64,000 nucleotides of DNA from the NCBI GenBank assembly GCA_002682825.1, contig NOKP01000006.1, positions 744,001 to 808,000 on the forward strand, written 5' to 3'. The DNA is from Neonectria sp. B-13 (Eukaryota; Ascomycota; Sordariomycetes; Hypocreales; Nectriaceae). The notes under the pieces were generated by a model. It saw nothing but the letters and a program-made list of their open reading frames with translations. It was not told the DNA's origin and ran no database searches. The stretch's first letter is position 1; every line of letters begins with the position of its first letter. Shown one piece after another: positions 56,966-64,000 of the stretch. Made by a program: the position numbers and the translations under genes.

Positions 56966-58366
56966 TTATTTACGCAGGGCCTTCTTGATTTCTCGGCCAA
57001 TCTTTCTCGTGAAAGTTCCGATGGTATTCTTCTCATGCTTGGGAGCGGGTTCAGGCTTGGGTGGACCTTCATACTCAAAGGAAATGGCATAAATGTTGGC
57101 GATTTTCTCATTCAGGACATTTTCCGCACGCTTGCTCATCCATGCAGTCTGCCAGAGTAGTGCCTGTTTGCATGGGAAACCCCGCAATGTGTTGAGTAGG
57201 GCTGGAAGATCTTTGCCATGAATGATGTCCGGATAACCGTCTGTGTCCTGGCCATGGATCGCTTTGAGCGTGGGACTAGTCCATATGTCCCCCTTTAACA
57301 TCGGGTTGAGGCTCCAGTTCTTGCATGTGTTCGCCCACATTGACTCAGCACCCGTGGGAATCTCGTAATGGGATAACCCTGTTGGAGATGGCTGACTAGA
57401 GTCAAATTGGATTAGTAGAATGCCGCGGAAGCTCTCACCGCGCATCTTGAATGGCAATTCAGCACAGCTTTTTGCGGTCACCAGAGGGGGGTCGACAATG
57501 ACTTCAGCTTCAAACACGGCCCAGAGGAAGGACCTCAGCGCAGAAAAAGACGTATAGATACCGCTGTGCTTGGCCGATGGGTAAAGTTGGGTGACACCCG
57601 AAGCGCGAGAGAGCCCAGAGGGTTTCTTTGCCAGAGCCAGGTCAATGAGGCCGGGTCGTTCTTGATTCCCTCTGGTCGTTGTTCCGTGGTAGACCGGTGC
57701 ACCGCCAGGACTACCAGGAGTCCAGCCTGTCAGAGGCAAACTCTCAAAGGATGTGAAAGTCGAGATATCCTGGTTCTGGCGCCAGGCATCCTTGATTGTG
57801 GCGCCTTTGAGGTTGATCTGGGTGATTGGGGCGGGAGACAGAGGACCCTCAGATGTGCCATCGAATTGAGCGGTAGCCAGGCTGAACCCACTTGAAACCG
57901 GGTAGGAGGGCAAATATGACTCATTAGGCATCTCAGCTTCCTTAGCAGCTTCACAGACGGAAGTCAAGGTGTTCTCAACCAAAATCTGAGTCCATTCGTA
58001 GATGGTGTTAACCTGGAAGAAGCTGTCCGAGAGAGGTGCCCCGCAAAGTTCATCGAACGCCTTGCATTTTTCTTTGATCGTGGCAAAGAACGAGGGACTG
58101 AAGATATGTGTGGTCTTTTCACAAAAGTCGTCAACAGACTTTGGGGCCGAGTAGAGATCAGGCTCCATTTCCGGCGCAGCAAGACGGAGGAAAGAAGCCT
58201 CGACGGTTCCCGATAAACCCGAGGTGAGGAAGCCATTGCGAAATCCGGGAAAGACTGAAGCCTCAAAGTAGTCTCTTGCCCTGTCGAGTACCTCACGCAT
58301 CCACTTGTCGTGGTCGTCCGTGTTGTCCATCATCGTCGTGGAGGCTGGCTTGCGCCTCAGCTGCAT
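56966..58366 (-). CDS. Unknown protein with ART/PARP-like motifs
   Basis: The longest frame has 466 residues. The start is ambiguous. A 64-bp intron (58361-58424; donor GTAAGT, branch CTAAC, acceptor CATGCAG) would remove the ATG at 58366, so translation may begin at the Met pair near 58333. Residues 20-150 are helical. The middle holds VYHGTT (H227), 44 residues later SGIYTSFSALRSFLWA (Y271), then a predicted strand RGILLIQFD and HYEIP (E335). H, Y and E in this order and setting resemble the catalytic triad of ADP-ribosyltransferase/PARP-type folds. The C terminus is a basic amphipathic helix (FTRKIGREIKKALRK) that could bind membrane. I do not recognise the family, and the enzymatic idea is inference. 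It lies next to, and divergent from, the HET-domain gene. Confidence 0.75.
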   Translation of the reverse strand: MQLRRKPASTTMMDNTDDHDKWMREVLDRARDYFEASVFPGFRNGFLTSGLSGTVEASFLRLAAPEMEPDLYSAPKSVDDFCEKTTHIFSPSFFATIKEKCKAFDELCGAPLSDSFFQVNTIYEWTQILVENTLTSVCEAAKEAEMPNESYLPSYPVSSGFSLATAQFDGTSEGPLSPAPITQINLKGATIKDAWRQNQDISTFTSFESLPLTGWTPGSPGGAPVYHGTTTRGNQERPGLIDLALAKKPSGLSRASGVTQLYPSAKHSGIYTSFSALRSFLWAVFEAEVIVDPPLVTAKSCAELPFKMRGESFRGILLIQFDSSQPSPTGLSHYEIPTGAESMWANTCKNWSLNPMLKGDIWTSPTLKAIHGQDTDGYPDIIHGKDLPALLNTLRGFPCKQALLWQTAWMSKRAENVLNEKIANIYAISFEYEGPPKPEPAPKHEKNTIGTFTRKIGREIKKALRK

Positions 58367-59687
58367 GGCCCGTTAGGTGCAATCCCTTGTTGCTAATTTG
58401 ACGATGAAGATGAAGAGTACTTACAGATTTTCCTTCTCCAAGATGGGCTTATGGAGAGAGTCTGTGAGGGTTGGGTGAAGTGTGGGAGGGGTAGACGGGT
58501 GAGGAGGGAAGGTGAGTTTTGCTGGTCTCTTTAGTAACGAGGAAATTTTGGGGATTGAAGAATTTTTCACTGCAGTGAATCACGACAATGAAACTGTGAG
58601 GCTCCAGAAATTCAGGTCTACAGAGTCTAAAGCATGACTCATTGCGTTCCTTTTTTCTCACTGGGTGCCTTTCTTTGGTACCTTCTGTCACGTACCATAC
58701 CGAGTTTGAACCTTTCCACGTTCTAGGGCTTGTTTGGTAATTTTTTCTATCGTGGCCCATGCTCCTCCGTTTTCTTATTTATTCACGCTCAATACTTGAA
58801 AGATGCGTTCCATCACGCTGTTTGAGGCGTTTCTCCTTGGGCCGGGCCCCTAGAGAATCGGCAGCGTGACTCTAAATTTGTCTCAGCCTGAAGATAGATA
58901 CTACCTTGATGATTTAAGGTTGTCAAATTGCGTGAAAGAGGCAATAGAAAATACAAGGGTTAGTCTAAAGAATGTATACTATTGTAAAATAGACATTAGA
59001 TCTATATATAAGGTTATCTCTCTACTATCTACTAGCTATTAGCCTAATAAGTAAATATATATTACTTACTTTACTAAGTGTTTCTTAAAAATATTTTATA
59101 ATTCTATTATAAGTAATACTATAAGGATAAGTAAAGCTATATACTTTGGCTGAAATTATACTATTATATAATTGAGCTTACTTAACTAATCCTCTAAAGT
59201 TAGGTAGAGCTAACTGTAGGTAGATTTCCAGTCTTTACACTCAAGTCTTACTAGGAGCATAAACAAAATACACAACCGAAGGCATAGGGTAGAATTACTA
59301 TATCTTTTAGCTTTATGCTTAATTATATTTAGTTTAAAGCATTTATTTCGTCTTAGGGATGCATTTGTTCGTACTATTAGCAAAAGTTGTTCATATCCCT
59401 AGCAACACTCTTACACTTTGGATCCACTGTTGCCTGGCATCAATGAGAATCGAGAAGTGACAACCCTGTATCAAAGCACGTGAAAGGCCTGTTAGGCACC
59501 AGCGGACCGCCAGCCCCAACATTGAAGCCCACATATATTGTTACAAGGTCCAGCCATTGACTCCGTATTGCGGTCTCAGGTGCTTCTTGAGGCACCGTGA
59601 GTTAAATAACTCAAATAGACTTGACACTTTTAATCGTTTTGAGTTTCCCGCATTCTTCTGGCATCATTTGATCGCCTGAAACCGACA
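58367..59687. other. AT-rich intergenic region upstream of HET gene
   Basis: The left part carries the leader of the minus-strand unknown gene. From about 58851 it holds a mutated partial copy of the HET gene's 3' end, followed by about 300 bp of strongly AT-rich sequence to about 59370. The last 200 bases should contain the HET gene promoter. Confidence 0.6.
58851..59095 (+). pseudogene. RIP-type relic of the HET gene 3' end
   Basis: This segment aligns almost gap-free with 61659-61905, which covers the last 45 or so codons of the intact HET gene and its 3' flank. In the first roughly 110 aligned bases I count about 17 substitutions, 13 of them C or G in the intact copy and T or A here. At the right end GGGG in the intact copy reads AAAA here. 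No upstream part of the HET gene is found, so the copy is truncated. Directional C-to-T/G-to-A change in duplicated DNA is the mark of repeat-induced point mutation. Confidence 0.85.
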
Positions 59688-61796
59688 ATGCCCCTCTGCG
59701 ATGTTTGTCTCAATGTCGACTTCGGCGCCCTTTTGTGGCCGGATTCGAAACACAACGGCGAACCGATTGGCGGATGGCCTCGAGACCATCAGCTCTTCTT
59801 CTACGACGCTAGAGACTCAAAGCTTATTGATGAGGCCAACGCTCTTGTGCCTCACCATAAAAGTCTCGAAGACCTCAAAGCCAATGCATTGCACTGTGAG
59901 CTTTGCCTGCTAATCGAGGGCTGCGTGTTGGAGACTCTTGAAAACATATCCGTAAAGTACTCGAACGACGTGGGTTTCTCGCACATACCAGAATCCAAAT
60001 ATGAATTCTGGCTCTTGAGCAGGAACGAGGCGGACGGTTTCCAAATCATCGGCTCTCCCAAGGAACTCAGGGACCAGTATCGCATCATGGGGGGTGCTGG
60101 GATATGTGTTAAAGACAGTAAGAGCCCTGCATACAGCCTCCAAACCATCCCCTCCCGCTTACACTTCCATCCCCCAGGAAGCCCGTTGGCAAGTATTATC
60201 AAAGGACGAACTGTTTCTCCGAGTCCCAAGTCTATGGCTGTTTTGAACAAAATTCGTGTCTGGATGCAGGATTGCGAGGAGGAACACCAGCACAAAGAAT
60301 ACGAAAACAAGGAACATCCCACCAGGATATTGGAAATTCACGACAACGGTCTAAAGGTTACCCTTCACGAGAAGGGACTTACTGAAGACAAATATACAAC
60401 TCTCAGCCACTGTTGGGGAGATGGCACACAATTGACCCTCAGCAAACATTCCGCTTCTCAGTTGAGAAAGGGGATCGAAATAACTGACCTTCCCAAAACC
60501 TTCCAAGATGCAGTTTGGGTTACCCACCAGCTGGGTATACGATATCTCTGGATAGACAGCTTATGCATATTCCAAGACGATCCAAGTGATTGGACACGAG
60601 AGTCCGCACGCATGGCCTCAGTTTATGGAAACTCCACGATCACGATTGCAGCTAGCTGTGCCGCGAGTAGTTCGGTGGGATTCCTTGGAAAGCGAACTGA
60701 GCGGAACTATGTGGCAGCTCAATTCCACCATGATCATCTCTCTGGAGAGATCCTGATGTTCCCACTCCATGTTAGACTTGTCGGCGATACATCCCGCTAT
60801 GTTCGTCTGGAAGATGAGCCATTATCAAGTCGAGGATGGGCATTGCAGGAACGATATCTCTCACCTCGCACAGTTCACTTCGACGGCAGCCAGGTCTGCT
60901 TTGAGTGCAAAAATGCCTTCATCACTGAAGATGGCTGTTCGGCAAGCCCATCACGTGATAATTGGCAATACAGCTTGCCGGTTCCAGATAGTTGGGAGAC
61001 AAAGTGGTCGCAAGTTGTCGTGTTGTACTCTCAGCGCGAACTCTCAAGGAGTACCGACAAATTGCCTGCGGTAGCCGGTATTGCGGAATTTTTCTCGAGT
61101 ATTACCAACAGCACAACCACAGCAAAGAGCAATCGCTACCTTGCAGGTTTGTGGTCGAACACCATAATATTCAACCTCTGCTGGACTATCGACCTTCGCA
61201 AGGGATACCGAGTACGCCGCAGCGATTATCGAGCGCCGACCTGGTCATGGGCCTCGTTAGACAATTCTGTCTACTTCTATTCGGTGGATGAGCCTCTGGC
61301 TATTTTCGAAAATGCTCACGTGGATCTTGAATCGCTTGATAGTCCCTTTGGCAAAGTCACGGGCGGCTGGATTTTGTTGCAAGCACGGAAATATCGGCTA
61401 TACAACGCCGTTGGCGACGGGGAATGCACGATATCACTCTCAGACGAAGGGACAAGAATTCGTCTTTCTCCTCTTGCTTGGGATGATCAGAATGGAACGC
61501 ACTATTTGGACATATTTACCAGCACAGAAGATACAGGTCAAGGCGAGACATCTTTCATGGCAATTCCACTAGCATTGAGCAGGGAGTTTCAGGTGTGTTT
61601 TATCCTGGTCAAAGCTGTGGATCACGAATTCCCTTCACTCGGTGGAATACAAGGCTTCCAGAGAGTCGGCACCGTGACTCTGGATTTGTCTCAGCCTAAA
61701 GACAGACACCACCTTGATGATTTGAGGTTGTCAAATTGCGCGGAAGAGGCAACAGCAAATACAAGAGTTGGTCTGGAGGATGTGCTACTATTGTAA
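59688..61796 (+). CDS. HET-domain protein (heterokaryon incompatibility type)
   Basis: An intronless frame of 702 residues starts MPLCDVCLNVDFGALLWPD. The N-terminal 230 residues include CxxC and CELCLL cysteine motifs often seen before HET domains. The HET domain spans about 237-385 with its three blocks: YTTLSHCWGDG, then RYLWIDSLCIFQDDPSDWTRESARMASVYGNSTITIAA, and later the LSSRGWALQERYLSPRTVHF block. HET domains, distantly related to TIR domains, trigger cell death in non-self recognition between fungal hyphae. No NACHT, WD or ankyrin part is attached. The RIP-marked partial copy upstream shows the 3' end was once duplicated. The gene itself has no broken codons. Confidence 0.93.
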   Translation: MPLCDVCLNVDFGALLWPDSKHNGEPIGGWPRDHQLFFYDARDSKLIDEANALVPHHKSLEDLKANALHCELCLLIEGCVLETLENISVKYSNDVGFSHIPESKYEFWLLSRNEADGFQIIGSPKELRDQYRIMGGAGICVKDSKSPAYSLQTIPSRLHFHPPGSPLASIIKGRTVSPSPKSMAVLNKIRVWMQDCEEEHQHKEYENKEHPTRILEIHDNGLKVTLHEKGLTEDKYTTLSHCWGDGTQLTLSKHSASQLRKGIEITDLPKTFQDAVWVTHQLGIRYLWIDSLCIFQDDPSDWTRESARMASVYGNSTITIAASCAASSSVGFLGKRTERNYVAAQFHHDHLSGEILMFPLHVRLVGDTSRYVRLEDEPLSSRGWALQERYLSPRTVHFDGSQVCFECKNAFITEDGCSASPSRDNWQYSLPVPDSWETKWSQVVVLYSQRELSRSTDKLPAVAGIAEFFSSITNSTTTAKSNRYLAGLWSNTIIFNLCWTIDLRKGYRVRRSDYRAPTWSWASLDNSVYFYSVDEPLAIFENAHVDLESLDSPFGKVTGGWILLQARKYRLYNAVGDGECTISLSDEGTRIRLSPLAWDDQNGTHYLDIFTSTEDTGQGETSFMAIPLALSREFQVCFILVKAVDHEFPSLGGIQGFQRVGTVTLDLSQPKDRHHLDDLRLSNCAEEATANTRVGLEDVLLL

Positions 61797-61905
61797 AACA
61801 GACCTCAGATCCATACGTGAGGTTATCTCTCAGGTCCCTACTAGCTATTGACCTAATTAAGTAAATGTACATTACCAGTCCTAACAAATATCTCTTAGGG
61901 GTATT
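61659..61905 (+). repeat. Intact member of the duplicated HET 3' segment
   Basis: The counterpart of the relic at 58851-59095, covering the end of the HET frame and about 110 bp of 3' flank. The two copies are direct repeats about 2.8 kb apart. Confidence 0.85.
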
Positions 61906-63422
61906 AACTTCGGTTTCATTCTTTTATTTTCATCACTAAGATAATGTTAAAGAAATAGGGTTAGTGGCTAAGTGATTAGGGTTGGTTAGGGCATTTAGTG
62001 TTCAGGTTAGTTAGACTTGGTAAATGTATTCTTGCTGTTAATGTCGTGACTCGTGATGTTGGTTAGTGTGCGTGGATGTTTAGGATAAATACATTGATGT
62101 TCAGGTTGTCATATAGTCTAGACTAGTTACAGGACCATATGCTCCTTAAAGGCGAACGCTGAAGGACCTTGAAACAACAGCCGTTAGCTTATGGTGCCTG
62201 TCATCCAACGAGGCACTTGTCCTAGCCACTAGGGTAGATAGGGCTGCGAACGTCGCGTGCGGGTGGAGACGACAGATTCCTTGCGGTGCTTCATGCGGCT
62301 GCCCCAAGGGTTCACGTTCGGTCATCCCACGCTCCACGTTGTCGGTACCAGACGTACGTAATTAACACGCAGCCTTAGTGGCCTTGTCATTTTTTCCTTC
62401 TCGCTCGCAGATGCTGTGCGGAGCTGTTGAATATGAGATTCCATGTTAGACTAGGTAGCTAGAGAGTCTTGTTGTGCATGAAACCCTCGGAAATAGGTAG
62501 GTAACGCCTCATCTGCAATGTTCGGTGCTCGCCTGACCAAAGCCACTCGGCTTAGATGGGCATTGTCTGCTCGGGAGTTTGCCGAGGTTGAAGAAGCCGA
62601 CGGGCCACGGTCCAGTTGTACACCAACAACCCACCAAGATGCGAAAGTAACCGCTCTGTATCCACCGCTGCGATCCCGGGATCCCGGGGTACGTTGGCAT
62701 CGTTTTTTGGTCTTGTGGTGGGATATAGCGACACGGACCCTAAAAACCACGCTGCTTTGGATGCTAATCGGACAGAACAGGCCACCATCAAGTATATCAC
62801 TCATCTCGTTGTAAATTGTTGCATCGTCCCCTTCTAATCAGATCCTTTGGCTTGGATAACGCACGATATCACAGCAAGCAGGTTCGCTTAAGAGAAAAGA
62901 GCCTCCTCCGTCGTCGGATGACTTTAGCAGATCCGGAGCTCAAGTCCACCAGGATGCGTTTTTTAGGTAGGAACGAACCCAACACAAAGTAGCTCGGCTT
63001 CTCCCTCCGGAGACCCGCTAACCTGGTTGGAATAGCTTCTCCAACTTTCGGTGGACCTCGCTCGGTGCTACGCCCACTGTAGCTACAGCGAGGCGCCTGA
63101 ATCGGCTCACCAAGAGCTTTCCAGGTTTAGCTTCTGTGCCCCTCCATCCAGCAAATCTTTGTAGATAAAATCTCCCCTCCAGCACCTCCACCACTATCTC
63201 TTCTCCCTCCTTCAACACTCATCTGCGTAAAATATCTTCTTCACTCCATCTTCATCCCGTCTCCCTCTCCCACCGACTCCTCCTACACCGTCAACCCTCT
63301 CGGCTAGGACGCCTCTCTTCCTCTATCCCATCATCTACAACCCCAGCATATATATAAAAACACTGGGGAAACGGCCCGCGACAGACTTATAGCACGCTTT
63401 TCCATTGCTCCCAAGTCTAAGC
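61797..63422. other. Intergenic region between HET and MFS genes
   Basis: About 1.6 kb. The left part is AT-rich and carries degenerate TTAGGG-like words (about 61955-62010). Three overlapping frames near 62.45-62.85 kb have no domains. The right part from about 63160 is C/T-rich and should be the MFS leader. Confidence 0.5.
63349..63360 (+). promoter_or_regulatory. TATA-like element of the MFS gene
   Basis: TATATATAAAAA lies 63 bp upstream of the start codon. It is preceded by C/T-rich sequence. Confidence 0.5.
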
Positions 63423-64000
63423 ATGGCCGGGCCCGATCTGAGCTCGCCAATCGGCGACGCGAAGCTCCAAGATGAGGTCGATGAGATCCATCATCCCTCG
63501 TCAAATGGGCTCGTCAACCAGGAAGAGGGGAATGTCCGGGAGGGTGACTACGACATTGAGACGGTCGAGCGAGTCTACAGGAAAATTGATCTTCGCATCA
63601 TTCCAGGTTTGTTCACCATGTGCCCCAGTCTGAAATTCATCTGCTCATTCCCGCAGCTTTCTGGATTCTCTACTTCCTTTGCTCTGCTATCAGGTCCAAC
63701 ATCGGCATTGCCCAGACGATGAACAAAGACGTTGGCCACGATCTCATGACCGTCCTCGGGATGACACCCAAGGACACCTCCACGGCTCTGGCTCTCTTCT
63801 ATGTCGCCTATGTCATATTTGACTGTCCCTCCAACCTCGTCATGAGCAAGCTCAGCCCTCGCCTCTGGATGGCGCGCATCGTCTTCGCCACCGGTGTTGT
63901 CGGTACCTGCTTCGCCGCCGTCAGCGACCCCTGGAGTGTCAAGCTTCTTCGCTTCCTCCTCGGTGTCGTAATTGCTGGCATGTGGCCCGGCATGGCCTTG
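63423..64000 (+). CDS. MFS transporter, allantoate permease type (5' part)
   Basis: Exon 1 is 63423-63606 and exon 2 runs from 63657 past the window edge. The intron has donor GTTTGT and acceptor CCGCAG. About 176 residues are visible. A polar N terminus of 60 residues ends in YDIETVERVYRKIDLRIIP, a typical lead-in of the anion:cation symporter (Dal5/allantoate permease) group. Membrane helices follow: AFWILYFLCSAIRSNIGIAQ, ALALFYVAYVIFDCPSNLVM with the PSN motif, and LLRFLLGVVIAGMWPGMAL. Relatives take up allantoate, nicotinate, pantothenate or other carboxylates, so substrate is open. The gene is incomplete only because the window ends. Confidence 0.88.

Noticed and set aside
62451..62837. 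Three overlapping frames of 73-117 codons before the MFS gene
   Set aside because: Three frames open over the same bases on both strands without domains indicate composition rather than genes.

Overview
The window reads as nuclear DNA of a filamentous ascomycete, most likely a Sordariomycete. Genes are interrupted by short introns (about 45-300 bp) with GTAAGT/GTACGT-type donors, CTAAC-type branch sites and CAG/TAG acceptors. Codons favour C in the third position, untranslated regions are pyrimidine-rich, and the gene set (SepH/Cdc7 SIN kinase, Bzz1, Ice2, an Scs2/VAP homologue, sphingolipid desaturase, DUF2408, HET domain) is fungal. A relic carrying C-to-T/G-to-A changes points to repeat-induced point mutation (RIP). 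I cannot fix the species from sequence alone.

Layout. 1-9.5 kb: a Q-rich protein gene behind a leader of at least 1.43 kb without a single ATG, convergent with the ten-exon SIN kinase gene sepH (minus). 9.5-12.7 kb: gene-free, rich in simple repeats. 12.7-17.5 kb: a serine/proline-rich unknown (minus) divergent from a folylpolyglutamate synthase-like gene with a long C-terminal extension. 17.9-22.1 kb: DUF218 protein, alpha/beta hydrolase and the ER membrane protein Ice2. 22.1-27.6 kb: gene-poor, holding a SINE-like or tRNA-derived element. 27.6-46.9 kb: a dense housekeeping stretch with an AAAP amino-acid permease, sphingolipid delta-4 desaturase, VAP/Scs2, a UBA-UBX protein, ribosomal protein P1, DUF2408/UPF0662, a YCII protein, a small unknown and a PTS1-tagged acyl-CoA synthetase (Pcs60 type). 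48.4-53.1 kb: Bzz1 and a C2H2 zinc-finger protein. 53-64 kb: accessory-looking DNA with a PhnB-like protein, an unknown protein with ART/PARP-like motifs, an AT-rich RIP-type relic, an intact HET-domain gene, and the start of an MFS transporter that runs off the window.

Functionally most genes are independent eukaryotic units rather than an operon. Themes that recur are septation and cortical actin (SepH, Bzz1), ER membrane and lipid biology (Ice2, Scs2, sphingolipid desaturase) and transport (AAAP, MFS). The parts most worth a second look are the ATG-free leader, the HET gene with its mutated partial duplicate, the neighbouring ART-like unknown, the SINE-like element, and the extended FPGS-like protein with altered family motifs. 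All exon boundaries were placed by eye from splice signals and reading-frame continuity. Summed exon lengths give whole codons for every complete gene.
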